A DNA stretch of 64,000 nt from Nonomuraea gerenzanensis (GCF_020215645.1 NZ_CP084058.1:6882001-6946000); one strand, 5' to 3'; counted from the stretch's first letter, positions 1-8,090 are shown. Notes: generated by a model not told the origin, from the sequence alone. Translations and numbers: made by a program.

Positions 1-56
1 AGGAATGTGGTGACGGCGATCAGCAGAACGACCGTGGACGCCCGTAAGCCGTGCAT
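1..56 (-). CDS. N-terminus of a truncated gene, signal/membrane segment
   Basis: A reading frame starts at an ATG (56-54) and runs off the left edge, so only about 18 residues are visible: MHGLRASTVVLLIAVTTF. A strong ribosome binding site, GGAGG, lies about 7 bases upstream. The residues are a short basic start followed by a hydrophobic stretch, as in a signal peptide or first membrane helix. The gene has the same strand as the alpha/beta hydrolase gene whose stop is about 50 bases upstream, so it may be co-transcribed. The family cannot be named from so little. Confidence 0.5.
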   Translation of the reverse strand, partial: MHGLRASTVVLLIAVTTF

Positions 57-106
57 GTGCCCCTCCAGGAAGATCCCTTCTGGGGCTCATTGAAAGCCGA
101 CAATCC

Positions 107-1174
107 TCAACCGGCAAGACCCAGGAAATTCACAACCTCTCGGACAAATCGCTCCCTGCCGCGCTCGGCGCGGTCGAGATGCACGTAGTGCGTCGCCTCC
201 GGCAGCTCCACGCTGCGCACCTCGCGGGCGTGCACGAGGTGCTCGCGCAGCCGCGTCACGTCCTCGGGACGGCTCCAGAAGTCGCGCTCGCTGCGCACGA
301 TGAGCGTGCGGGCGGTGATCGTGCCCGCGTCCCAGAGCTGGCGGCCCGTGGCCAGGTAGAAGCTGTCCTCCATGGCGCCGGACGGGGCGCGGAAGCTGGG
401 CGGCGTACGGGTGCCGCTGGTGGGGTCGGACGCCAGGGCGGCCTTGATGTAGGCGTCGGCCAGCGCCGGGTCGCGCCAGGCCGTCTTGTCCTCGGCCGGG
501 ATGCTGCTGTCCCACGACGGCAGGAGGCTGGCGCCGGTGCTCAAGCGGTAGGCGCCGTAGCGGGCGGCGTCGAAGCGGCCCGGGTGCGCCGGGTCCTCGC
601 TGTCGCTGCCGCGGCCCAGGGTGGGGTGGCCGTCCACGGGGCCGTACAGGGTGTTGTAGAGGACGAGGTGGCTGACCCGGCCGGGGTTGGCCGCGGCGTA
701 CTGGCCCAGCCAGTGGGCTCCGGTCGCCCAGCCGAGCAGGGCCACCGGGCCCTTCGGGGCGATCCGGTCCACGACGGCGGCGACGTCGCGCACGACCTCG
801 TCGGAGCGCACGGCGGGCCGGCTCTCCTGGGGCGGGCGCGACAGGGCGGCCGGGCGGGTGGAGGCGCCGTAGCCGCGGGCGTCCATGACGTAGACGCGGT
901 GGCCGGCGCGGGCGAGGTCCTCGGCGAGCGAGCCCCCGGGGACGCGCAGGTCGAAGCTGGCCACGCCCGGGACGCGGGCGCCGTGCAGCAGCAGGACCGG
1001 CGGGCGGTCGTGCCGGGTGCCCGGGGCGCTCACCTCGCGGACGGCGATCCGCACGCCGGGGTCGCTCGTGACGTGGAAGTCCGAGCGTTTCACCGGCTCG
1101 CGCGGTCCGGCCGGCTCGGCCGTCAGAGAGGCGGCGGTGACCAGGCCGATGAGGGTGGTGAAGATCAAGCGCAT
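107..1174 (-). CDS. secreted alpha/beta-hydrolase-fold protein, nucleophile Ser replaced by Ala
   Basis: A 355-residue protein with an N-terminal signal peptide (hydrophobic residues 3-18) and an alpha/beta hydrolase fold. The oxyanion-hole HG is at about residue 64-65 (LLLHGARV). The nucleophile elbow normally reads GxSxG, but here it is GWATG at residues 148-152, so the catalytic serine position is Ala150. I read this from the DNA and it is not a frame effect. The candidate acid (SERDFW, about residue 297) and histidine (EATHYVH, near the C-terminus) are present. By family it resembles lipase/esterase-type hydrolases. With the serine missing it is either inactive, a binding protein, or uses other chemistry. 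It sits alone, tail-to-head behind the IclR gene. Confidence 0.8.
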   Translation of the reverse strand: MRLIFTTLIGLVTAASLTAEPAGPREPVKRSDFHVTSDPGVRIAVREVSAPGTRHDRPPVLLLHGARVPGVASFDLRVPGGSLAEDLARAGHRVYVMDARGYGASTRPAALSRPPQESRPAVRSDEVVRDVAAVVDRIAPKGPVALLGWATGAHWLGQYAAANPGRVSHLVLYNTLYGPVDGHPTLGRGSDSEDPAHPGRFDAARYGAYRLSTGASLLPSWDSSIPAEDKTAWRDPALADAYIKAALASDPTSGTRTPPSFRAPSGAMEDSFYLATGRQLWDAGTITARTLIVRSERDFWSRPEDVTRLREHLVHAREVRSVELPEATHYVHLDRAERGRERFVREVVNFLGLAG

Positions 1175-1256
1175 GCCCTCGATCCTGCCGCCGGCGGCCG
1201 CGGCACCCCGGATTCAGCTTCTGATCGCGTGCGATTGATATCCGGATCCGGCGTAA

Positions 1257-2057
1257 TCAGGAGGCGGTGACGTGCGGCACCGCCTGGTAGGCCGCCCAGT
1301 CGGCGCTGATCGCGCCGGCCGTCTTCAGCAGCAACGGCAGGTGCTCCTCGGTGAGCTGCTCGATGGAGGTCTCGGCGGCGTGCGCGTTGACGTTCACCGC
1401 GGCGATGACGTTGCCCAGCCCGTCGCGCAGCGGCGCCGCCACCGACCTGATGCCGAGGGCGAGCTGCTCGTCGGTCACCGCCCAGCCCTTGGCCCGCACC
1501 GCGCGCAGCGCCGCCTCGCGCTCCTTGGCGTCCGGCCGCCAGCGCGGCTCGATGCCGGAGCGGCTCGGCTCGGCCAGCACCCGCTCCACCTCGGCCGGCG
1601 GCAGCGCGGCCAGCAGCACCTTGCCCAGGGACGTCTGCAGCGCCGGGAAGCGGGTGCCGATCTGCACCGACAGAGCGACGATCTTCGGCACCGAGACCCT
1701 GGCCACGTACACGATGTCGGAGCCGTCGAGCTGGGCGATCGAGGAGGACTCGCGCGTCTGCGTGACCAGCCGCTCCAGGTGCGGGCGGGCCACCTCCCAC
1801 AGGCCCATCGAGCGCACGTACGACACGCCCAGCTCCAGCACCCGGGGCGTGAGCGCGAACCCGCCGCCCTCCTGCCTGGCGTAGCCCAGCTCCTGGAGGG
1901 TGAGCAGGATGCGGCGGGCCGTCGGGCGGGCCAGGCCGGCGGCCGTCGCCACCTCGGTCAGCGACATGACCGGGCGGGCCGGCTGGAAGGCCCTGATGAC
2001 GTCGAGGCCGCGGGCCAGCGCCTCGATGAAGTCAGGTCCGGTCTCACCACGTGCCAT
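1257..2057 (-). CDS. IclR-family transcriptional regulator
   Basis: A 266-residue IclR protein. An N-terminal winged helix-turn-helix spans about residues 12-75 (SLTEVATAAGLARPTARRIL), followed by the IclR ligand-binding domain (about 85-255). It most resembles the PcaR/PobR-type regulators of aromatic catabolism. It lies just downstream of the amidohydrolase gene on the same strand (49 bases apart) and so is probably co-transcribed with it. Its likely targets are that gene and the divergent CoA-transferase/dioxygenase operon, whose shared intergenic region holds palindromes. Start chosen at ATG 2057 with GGGGA upstream. Family assignment is firm; effector unknown. Confidence 0.88.
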   Translation of the reverse strand: MARGETGPDFIEALARGLDVIRAFQPARPVMSLTEVATAAGLARPTARRILLTLQELGYARQEGGGFALTPRVLELGVSYVRSMGLWEVARPHLERLVTQTRESSSIAQLDGSDIVYVARVSVPKIVALSVQIGTRFPALQTSLGKVLLAALPPAEVERVLAEPSRSGIEPRWRPDAKEREAALRAVRAKGWAVTDEQLALGIRSVAAPLRDGLGNVIAAVNVNAHAAETSIEQLTEEHLPLLLKTAGAISADWAAYQAVPHVTAS

Positions 2058-2106
2058 CTACGTCCCCGCTCGTTCCTGGATCTGCTTGATCCGACTTTAG
2101 GGGCTG

Positions 2107-3540
2107 CTACAGGCGGTGGGTGGAGTCGCTGCGGTAGTCGGTGTAGGTGTACGGGTTGTCCAGGATCTTCGTGCTGGGGATGTCCGGGTTCATGCCCTTC
2201 TCCCAGGCCTCCTCCCCCATCTGGCCCTTGAGGTACTCGACCGTGCGCTCGGTCCCGGCCCGCGCGGCGGCCAGGTCGATGCCGACGAGCCGGTGCTCGT
2301 GCTTGACGACGCGGCCGTTGACCAGCACGGTGTGCACGTCGGCGCGCTGCGCCTGGAACGCGACGTGCCCGAACGGGTTCAGCACCGGGAACGACACGGG
2401 CGAGGCGTCGTTCTTGATGAGCACGAGGTCGGCCTTCTGGCCGGGCGCGAGGGTGCCGAGGTCGGCGCGGCCGATGGCGGCGGCGCCGCCCCTGGTCGCC
2501 CAGTCCACCACCTGGTCGGCGCGCAGCGAGCAGTGCGTGACGGTCTCGCTCTTGGCGTGCGCCTCCAGGTGCTCGCGGGAGCGGTCGGCGCCGAGCGTGG
2601 CCCGCATGGCGGAGAACAGGTCGCCGCTCCACCAGACGCTGGTGTCCATGGACAGCGAGACCGGGATGCCGTGGGCGCGGATGGCCCAGGTGGGCGGGTA
2701 GCCCTGGCCGGCGCTCTGCTCGCTCTCGGTGGAGACCGAGATGGAGCCGCCGGTGGCCGCGATGCGGTGGTAGGAGTCGGCCGACAGCGAGGCGGCGTGC
2801 ACGTAGACGGTGCCGGGGGTCATGAAGCCGTGCTCGTACATCAGCCTGATGCCGTCGTCGCCGGTGGCGCCCCACACGCCGGCGTGCGTGGTGACGGTCA
2901 CGCCGAGGTCGCGGGCGACCTCGAAGGCGGGCTGCTCGGGGAAGGACGGGTCGCCGAGCACGTCGAAGGCGAGCTGGAAGCCGAGCATGCCGTCGCCGGT
3001 GATCCTCCTGCGCACGAAGTCGCGCAGCTCCGGCGCCGCCGCCCACTCGGCGGGCGGCTGCTGGATGTTGCCGTACGCGAGCACGTACCGGCCGGGCACC
3101 GACCGCAGCGCGTCGGCGGCGGCGTCGGCGTGGTCGGGGGTGCGCAGGCCGTGCGACCAGTCGACGACGGTGGTGACACCGGCGTCCAGCGCCTCGAGGG
3201 CGGCCAGCGTGTTGCCCGCGTGCACGTCCTCGGGCCGGAACAGCTTGCCGTACTCCAGGTAGAACCAGACGAAGTACTGCGTGAGCGTCCAGTCGGCGCC
3301 GTAGCCGCGCAGCGCGGTCTGCCACATGTGCCGGTGCGTGTCGATCATGCCGGGCATGACGATGCCGCCGGAGGCGTCGATCTCGGCGGCGCCCTCGGGG
3401 GCCTCCAGAGCGGGGCCGACGGCGGCGATCTTGTCCCCGGTGACGAGGACGTCCGTGTGGGGCAGCACGCGCCTGCCGTCCATGGGCAGCACGGTGCCGC
3501 CGCGCAGCACCAGGGGGCGTCCGGCCTGGAAGTCGTTCAT
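2107..3540 (-). CDS. metal-dependent amidohydrolase (TrzA/AtzA-like subfamily)
   Basis: A 477-residue amidohydrolase-superfamily protein. The composite beta-sandwich is formed by the N- and C-termini around a TIM barrel. Metal ligands are visible: H69-R-H71 (DTHRHMW), His219 (TTHAG), His248 (VHAAS) and Asp299 (SMDTS). This arrangement fits the cytosine-deaminase/triazine-hydrolase group, which hydrolyses C-N or C-Cl bonds on heterocycles. The start at ATG 3540 has GGAG 7 bases upstream. It is transcribed divergently from the CoA-transferase-dioxygenase operon and precedes the IclR gene, so it may supply the first, ring- or amine-opening step of that route. The substrate is not deducible. Confidence 0.85.
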   Translation of the reverse strand: MNDFQAGRPLVLRGGTVLPMDGRRVLPHTDVLVTGDKIAAVGPALEAPEGAAEIDASGGIVMPGMIDTHRHMWQTALRGYGADWTLTQYFVWFYLEYGKLFRPEDVHAGNTLAALEALDAGVTTVVDWSHGLRTPDHADAAADALRSVPGRYVLAYGNIQQPPAEWAAAPELRDFVRRRITGDGMLGFQLAFDVLGDPSFPEQPAFEVARDLGVTVTTHAGVWGATGDDGIRLMYEHGFMTPGTVYVHAASLSADSYHRIAATGGSISVSTESEQSAGQGYPPTWAIRAHGIPVSLSMDTSVWWSGDLFSAMRATLGADRSREHLEAHAKSETVTHCSLRADQVVDWATRGGAAAIGRADLGTLAPGQKADLVLIKNDASPVSFPVLNPFGHVAFQAQRADVHTVLVNGRVVKHEHRLVGIDLAAARAGTERTVEYLKGQMGEEAWEKGMNPDIPSTKILDNPYTYTDYRSDSTHRL

Positions 3541-3575
3541 GACAGGCTCCTCGCTTGCGAACGATTGTCCGCTGT

Positions 3576-3683
3576 ACGGTCACCGTCACTGTGATGAGCA
3601 GGTGATGGCGTGTCAAGACCATTGACGAGGGCCTTGGCGCGTGCTGTGATCACTGGTGCGGACATTCGTCCGTTACGCGGACG
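3576..3683. promoter_or_regulatory. candidate operators between divergent amidohydrolase and CoA-transferase genes
   Basis: Two inverted repeats lie in this divergent intergenic region. ACGGT-C-ACCGT (3576-3586) is a perfect 11-bp odd palindrome. CGTCCG-TTACG-CGGACG (3667-3683) has perfect 6-bp arms, and a further CGGAC half-site lies just upstream (3659-3663). The second abuts the ribosome binding site of the CoA-transferase gene (about 3685). IclR proteins bind such palindromes between divergent genes, so the neighbouring IclR regulator is the likely ligand. That link is inference. Confidence 0.45.
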
Positions 3684-3697
3684 CGAGGTGGAGCTGG

Positions 3698-4849
3698 ATG
3701 ACTGACGGGCCTTTGTCCGGCGTGCTGGTGGCTGACTTCTCCCGGATCCTGGCCGGGCCGTACGCGACGATGCTGCTGGCCGACCTGGGCGCGGACGTGA
3801 TCAAGGTGGAGGGGCCGCACGGCGACGACACGCGCACGTGGACGCCGCCCGCGCGGGGCGAGGTCTCCACCTACTACCTCGGCGTCAACCGGGGCAAGCG
3901 GTCGATCGCGCTGGACCTGCGCGAGGACGGCGACGCGCGGCTGGCCAGGGAGCTGGCCCGGCGGGCGGACGTGCTGGTGGAGAACTTCCGGCCGGGCGGG
4001 CTGGCCAGGTACGGGCTCGACTACGCGGCCGTGCGCGCCGCCAACCCGGGGGTCGTGTACGCCTCGATCAGCGGGTTCGGGTCGGGGGCCGGGGCGCGGG
4101 TGCCGGGCTACGACCTGATGGTGCAGGCCATGTCGGGCCTGATGAGCCTGACCGGGGAGCCGGACGGGCCGCCGTACCGGGCGGGGATCTCGGTGTTCGA
4201 CGTGATGGCGGGCAACCACGCCGTCATCGGCGTGCTGGCCGCCCTGCGGCACCGCGACGCGACGGGGCAGGGGCAGCACGTCGAGGTGAACCTGATGTCG
4301 TCGGCGCTGACGGGGCTGGTCAACCAGAGCTCGGCGTACGTGGCGGGCGACGTGGTGCCGTTCAGGATGGGGAACGCGCATCCGAGCGTCTTCCCGTACG
4401 AGCCGCTGCCCACGGCCGACCACGAGCTGATCGTGGCGGCGGCCAACGACGGGCAGTTCAGGAAGCTGTGCCAGGTGCTCGGGATCCCTGAGGTGGCCGA
4501 CGACCCGCGCTTCGCGCGCAACGCCGACCGGACGGCGCGGCGCGAGGAGCTGCGGCCGATCCTCGTCGAGCGGCTGGTCACCCGGCCGGCGGACGAGTGG
4601 TTCGCGCTGCTGGTGGAGGCCGGGGTGCCGAGCGGGCCGATCAACACGATCGACGGCGGGTTCGCGGCGGCCGAGCGGTTCGGGCTGGAGCCGGTCGTGG
4701 TGGTGGGCGAGGGCGAGCGGGCGGTGCCGACGACGCGGCATCCGATCCGCTTCTCCGAGACGCCCGCCGGGTACGCGCTGCCGCCGCCCGAGCTGGACGA
4801 GCACGGGGCCGAGCTGCGCAAGTGGCTGGAGGGCGGGCCGCATGCCTGA
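3698..4849 (+). CDS. CaiB/BaiF-type (family III) CoA-transferase
   Basis: A 383-residue class III CoA-transferase. The N-terminal signature (VLVADFSRILAGPYATMLLA and GADVIKVEGP) and the VNRGKRSIALDL block are typical, and the conserved catalytic Asp follows in the SGFG-YDLMVQAMSG region. These enzymes move CoA between carboxylic acids. The start is placed at ATG 3698 because GAGGTGGAG precedes it and the family begins here; an upstream GTG at 3656 lacks a good site. It overlaps the next gene by 8 bases, so translation is probably coupled. In context it would activate a di- or tricarboxylate made by the downstream ring-cleavage steps. Confidence 0.88.
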   Translation: MTDGPLSGVLVADFSRILAGPYATMLLADLGADVIKVEGPHGDDTRTWTPPARGEVSTYYLGVNRGKRSIALDLREDGDARLARELARRADVLVENFRPGGLARYGLDYAAVRAANPGVVYASISGFGSGAGARVPGYDLMVQAMSGLMSLTGEPDGPPYRAGISVFDVMAGNHAVIGVLAALRHRDATGQGQHVEVNLMSSALTGLVNQSSAYVAGDVVPFRMGNAHPSVFPYEPLPTADHELIVAAANDGQFRKLCQVLGIPEVADDPRFARNADRTARREELRPILVERLVTRPADEWFALLVEAGVPSGPINTIDGGFAAAERFGLEPVVVVGEGERAVPTTRHPIRFSETPAGYALPPPELDEHGAELRKWLEGGPHA

Positions 4850-5678
4850 GCACGGCCAGCCGCCCGCGGACCGGCCCGGCTACCCGACCGCCCTCGGCGC
4901 CTCCTCCGCCAAGGAGATCACCCTGCTCGGGCACGACCTGGCCACGGACGTGATGGGCGAGGTGGGCTTCGGCGAGCTGGCGTTCTGGCTGGCCACGCAG
5001 CGCCGGCCCGCGCCCGGCGAGGTGCGGGTGTTCGAGGCCGTGCTGGCGGCGCTGGCCGATCACGGGTTCACGCCGACCGCGATCGTGACGCGGCTGACGT
5101 ACCTGTCGGCGCCCGACTCCGTCCAGGGCGCGCTGGCGGCCGGGCTGCTCGGCGGCGGCTCGCGTTTCCTCGGCGTCACCGAGGACTGCGGCCGCTTCCT
5201 GAACGAGGTCGTGGCGGGCCGCGACCCGCTGCCGTGCGACGACTCCGGCTGGGACGCGCTCGCCCTGGAGACCGTACGGGCGCGGCGCGAGTCGGGGCGG
5301 CTCATCCCGGGGCTCGGCCACCACGTGCACAAGGACGGCGACCCGCGCACGCCCCGGCTGTTCGAGATCGCGGCGGAGGAGGCGCTGTTCGGGCCGCACC
5401 TGTCGCTGTTCGCCGCCATCGGGCGGGTGCATCCGCGCGTGCTCGGCCGGACGCTGCCGCTGAACGGCGCGGGAGCCTGCGGAGCGGCGCTGGCCGACCT
5501 GGGGCTGCCGCTGGAGCTGCTGCGCGGGTTCGCGCTGCTGGCCAGGACCGCCGGGCTGATCGGCCAGCTCGCCGAGGAGCTGCGCCGGCCGGTGGCCAAC
5601 GAGATCTTCCTGTCCGTGGACCTGAACAACCGGTCCGTCCCGCCCGAGCCGTACCCCGATGGAGGCCCGCATGGCTGA
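4842..5678 (+). CDS. citryl-CoA lyase / citrate-synthase-fold protein
   Basis: A 278-residue protein with the small-domain/large-domain pattern of stand-alone citryl-CoA lyases. An N-terminal SSAKEITLLG segment and the histidine-bearing GLGHHVHKDGDPRTPRLFEIA region match the citrate-synthase superfamily. Members cleave or form citryl- or related 3-hydroxyacyl-CoA esters to oxaloacetate and acetyl-CoA. It overlaps the CoA-transferase gene, which suggests that the transferase makes the CoA ester and this protein cleaves it. The last 22 bases form the first copy of a 28-bp tandem duplication. The substrate in this cluster is inference; the fold is clear. Confidence 0.78.
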   Translation: MPEHGQPPADRPGYPTALGASSAKEITLLGHDLATDVMGEVGFGELAFWLATQRRPAPGEVRVFEAVLAALADHGFTPTAIVTRLTYLSAPDSVQGALAAGLLGGGSRFLGVTEDCGRFLNEVVAGRDPLPCDDSGWDALALETVRARRESGRLIPGLGHHVHKDGDPRTPRLFEIAAEEALFGPHLSLFAAIGRVHPRVLGRTLPLNGAGACGAALADLGLPLELLRGFALLARTAGLIGQLAEELRRPVANEIFLSVDLNNRSVPPEPYPDGGPHG

Positions 5679-5712
5679 GCTCGTCGATGGAGGTCCGCAT
5701 GGCTGAGGTCGT
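5657..5712 (+). repeat. 28-bp tandem duplication spanning a start codon
   Basis: Two adjacent 28-bp units (5657-5684, 5685-5712) differ at two positions. Each contains GATGGAGG-CCGC-ATG-GCTGAG, that is, a ribosome binding site and a start codon. Because 28 is not a multiple of three, the first ATG (5671) opens only an 11-codon frame that stops at 5706. The second ATG (5699) starts the LigB-like gene. The first copy also supplies the stop of the upstream gene. Confidence 0.9.
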
Positions 5713-6565
5713 CGCCGTCATCGCGTCCACGCACCACCCGTTCTACTACCGCGCCAGCACCGCCACCGGCGAGGACCGCCCGCCGTTCGCCGACGAGTGG
5801 GTGCGCAAGGTGCTGGCCTTCCGGGAGACGCTGACCAGGGCCAGGCCGGACGTGCTGGTGATGGTCGGCTCCGACCACTTCCACCAGCTCTGGCTGGACA
5901 ACATGCCGCAGTTCCTGGTCGGCAAGGCGCCCTTCTACGACGCGAACTTCTACAACGAGGAACGCGAGTTCGGCCTGCCCCGCCTGGTGTGCCGGGGGCA
6001 GGAGGAGCTGTCGGCGTACATCCTGCGCGAGGGCCTGGACGCCGGGTTCGACCTGGCCTTCTCCAACGAGCTGCGGATCGACCACTCGATCACCTGCCCG
6101 ATCATCACCCTGCGCCCGCAGAACGACCTGCCGATCGTGCCCGTCTACACCAACATCTTCGCCCCGCCCCTGCCGCAGCCGAAGCGCTTCGTGCAGCTCG
6201 GGCGGACCATCAGGGAGCTGGTCGAGTCGTGGCCGGCCGACCAGCGGGTAGCGATCATCGGCACCGGGCACCTGTCGCTGGAGCTCGGCGGGCCGCGCCA
6301 GTTCGGGCCGCACGGGCCCGACCCCGAATTCGACCGCAAGGCCGTGGAGTGGATCTCCTCGGGCGACATCGAGGGCTGCCTGGCCGAGGTCACCCTCGAC
6401 AGCCTCCACCTGCCGGGGAACGCCACCCATGGGTTCATGGACTTCATGCTCATGATGGGCGTGGCGGGCGATGGCCGTAAGGCCGACTACGTGGACACCT
6501 ACGACCTGTTCCACACCATGGAGGCGTATTTCACCTGGTACCCGGACGGAGGCGGGCGGTCGTGA
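5699..6565 (+). CDS. class III extradiol ring-cleavage dioxygenase, LigB-like catalytic subunit
   Basis: A 288-residue protein of the LigB superfamily, which uses Fe(II) to open catechol-type rings next to the hydroxyls. The expected ligand regions are visible: N-terminal histidines in STHHPFYY, a second histidine in GSDHFHQLW, and the catalytic-base histidine in IGTGHLSLELGG. Start at ATG 5699, the second of two duplicated start sites, because only it stays in frame. It overlaps the LigA-like gene by four bases (GTGA), as expected for subunits made together. Upstream CoA-transferase and citryl-CoA-lyase-like genes suggest a carboxylated meta-cleavage product. A protocatechuate- or gallate-like substrate is possible but unproven. 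Confidence 0.85.
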   Translation: MAEVVAVIASTHHPFYYRASTATGEDRPPFADEWVRKVLAFRETLTRARPDVLVMVGSDHFHQLWLDNMPQFLVGKAPFYDANFYNEEREFGLPRLVCRGQEELSAYILREGLDAGFDLAFSNELRIDHSITCPIITLRPQNDLPIVPVYTNIFAPPLPQPKRFVQLGRTIRELVESWPADQRVAIIGTGHLSLELGGPRQFGPHGPDPEFDRKAVEWISSGDIEGCLAEVTLDSLHLPGNATHGFMDFMLMMGVAGDGRKADYVDTYDLFHTMEAYFTWYPDGGGRS

Positions 6566-6921
6566 GCAAGTATCTGCTGAACAAGTTCCTCTTCACCGTC
6601 GATCGCGATCCCGAGCTGGTGGAGCGCTACCGCGCCGACCCTCGGGGGACGGTCGAGTGGTGGGAGTCCGCTTACGCCAACCGGATCCTGGGGTGTCATG
6701 CGGGTGAGTCGTCCACGTGGTTGCAGTTCGACGAGGTGGAGCGGGAGGCGCTGGGGTCGCATGATTATCCGCGGTTGTTCGAGCTGGGGGCGCATCCGTT
6801 CCTGACGTTGACGTTGTTCATCGCGATGTTCGAGCGGGATCATCCGCCGCTCGGGTTTCAGAGGGAGTATGCGCGGCGGGTGGGGCATGTGCGGCTGCCG
6901 TATCCGGACATCGCGACCTGA
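6562..6921 (+). CDS. LigA-like small subunit of extradiol dioxygenase
   Basis: A 119-residue protein like the alpha (LigA) subunit of protocatechuate 4,5-dioxygenase. It is helical, with the YLLNKFLFTVDRDPELVERY opening and a C-terminal region typical of the small helical partner that caps the LigB active site. Starts at GTG 6562 overlapping the LigB stop, and its stop overlaps the next ATG by one base (TGATG), so all three are translationally coupled. The length fits the family. It has no catalytic residues of its own; its role is assembly and substrate-pocket formation. Confidence 0.82.
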   Translation: MSKYLLNKFLFTVDRDPELVERYRADPRGTVEWWESAYANRILGCHAGESSTWLQFDEVEREALGSHDYPRLFELGAHPFLTLTLFIAMFERDHPPLGFQREYARRVGHVRLPYPDIAT

Positions 6922-8057
6922 TGACCGACCCGCCTGCTGGCCCGCGCGCTGGATCCGTGACGATCGCCGCCCGGATCGAGACCTGCGGGCAGCCGCCCGT
7001 CGTGGCCCGTCGCCCCTCCCCCGCGCCCGGAGCCGGGTGGGAGACGGTGCGGGTCCTGGCCGCCCCGATCACCCCGCTGGACCTGCTGTGCGCGAGCGGG
7101 ACGTCGTACTTCGGCACGCCCGCGCTCCCGTACGTCCCCGGCGTGCAGGGGGTCGGCTCGGTGGGCGGGCGCCTCGTGTGGTTCCCGACGCCGGCGGGGA
7201 TGGCGGCGGGCGACGGGAGCATGGCGGAGGTGGCGCTGGTACGGGCGGAGGAGCTGGTGGACCTGCCGGCCGACACCGACCCGTTCGCCATGGCGGCACT
7301 GGGGTTGTCGGCGGTGGCCGCGTACATGGCGCTGACGTGGCGGGGTGAGCTGGCGCAGGGCGAGCAGGTGCTGGTGCTGGGCGGGGGCGGGGTGGTGGGG
7401 CAGGCCGCCATCCAGCTCGCCCGCCTGGCGGGGGCGCGCCGGGTGGTGGCGGCGGCCCGCTCCGAGCGCGGCCTCCAGCGCGCCCGGTGGGCGGGCGCGG
7501 ACGCCGTGGTCCCGCTGCGGCCCCTGACACCGGACGGCGCGGCAACCACCACCGACGACCCGCGACCCGACGCCAGAACCACCACCGACGACCCGCGACC
7601 CGACGCCAGGACCGGCCCCGAGGACGGGCGGCTGGACGCGCGGATCGTCGCCGAGGAGATCGCCGAGGAGGTCGCCGAGCTCGCGCACCGGCTCACCGCC
7701 GCCTGTGACGGCCCCGTGGACCTGGTGCTCGACCCCCTCTTCGGCACCCCCGCCGCAGCGGCGGCCCGCACCCTGCGCAACGGCGGACGCCTGGTCAACC
7801 TCGGCGGCTCCGCCTCGGAGACCTGCCCCCTCGGCTCCGCCACCCTGCGCAGCCGCTCCCTGCGCGTCCTCGGCTACACCAACAACGAGCTCACCCGGGA
7901 ACAACGCGCGGCGGCCATCACGTACGTCGCACAGCAGTCGGCGGCCGGACGCCTAAGGGTGGCACACGAGGTCGTCCCACTGGCCGAGGCGGCGGAAGCC
8001 TGGCAGCGCCAGGCGTCCGGCACCGCACGCGGCCGCATCGTCCTGCACCCCGGCTGA
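6921..8057 (+). CDS. MDR-superfamily zinc-type alcohol dehydrogenase/quinone reductase
   Basis: A 378-residue medium-chain dehydrogenase/reductase. A GroES-like N-terminal domain is followed by an NAD(P)-binding Rossmann fold with VLVLGGGGVVGQAAIQLA (about residues 150-167). No structural-zinc cysteine cluster is visible, so it resembles quinone oxidoreductases more than zinc alcohol dehydrogenases. Between the Rossmann strand VVPL and the AEEIAEEVAELAHRL helix it carries an extra polar stretch with two copies of TTTDDPRPDAR. It is the last gene of the ring-cleavage operon, overlapping LigA by one base. A role in reducing an unsaturated or keto intermediate is likely but unproven. Confidence 0.8.
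   Translation: MTDPPAGPRAGSVTIAARIETCGQPPVVARRPSPAPGAGWETVRVLAAPITPLDLLCASGTSYFGTPALPYVPGVQGVGSVGGRLVWFPTPAGMAAGDGSMAEVALVRAEELVDLPADTDPFAMAALGLSAVAAYMALTWRGELAQGEQVLVLGGGGVVGQAAIQLARLAGARRVVAAARSERGLQRARWAGADAVVPLRPLTPDGAATTTDDPRPDARTTTDDPRPDARTGPEDGRLDARIVAEEIAEEVAELAHRLTAACDGPVDLVLDPLFGTPAAAAARTLRNGGRLVNLGGSASETCPLGSATLRSRSLRVLGYTNNELTREQRAAAITYVAQQSAAGRLRVAHEVVPLAEAAEAWQRQASGTARGRIVLHPG
7544..7609 (+). repeat. 33-bp perfect tandem duplication inside the MDR gene
   Basis: Two identical 33-bp units (7544-7576 and 7577-7609) each encode the 11-residue block TTTDDPRPDAR. A diverged third copy (GPEDGRLDAR) follows. The insert keeps the frame and falls in a surface loop after a Rossmann beta-strand, so it probably lengthens the loop without destroying the fold. 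Confidence 0.9.
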
Positions 8058-8090
8058 CCCCCCTGCCGACACCCCCGGCCACCCCGCACC

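Noticed and set aside
179..1270. Long plus-strand open frame antisense to the alpha/beta hydrolase gene
   Set aside because: Composition rich in Gly, Arg, Ala and Val without domains; it mirrors the GC3 bias of the real minus-strand gene, which has a signal peptide and fold motifs.
2116..3594. 492-codon plus-strand frame antisense to the amidohydrolase gene
   Set aside because: Low-complexity Gly/Val/Ala/His sequence; the minus-strand frame has all metal ligands and a ribosome site.
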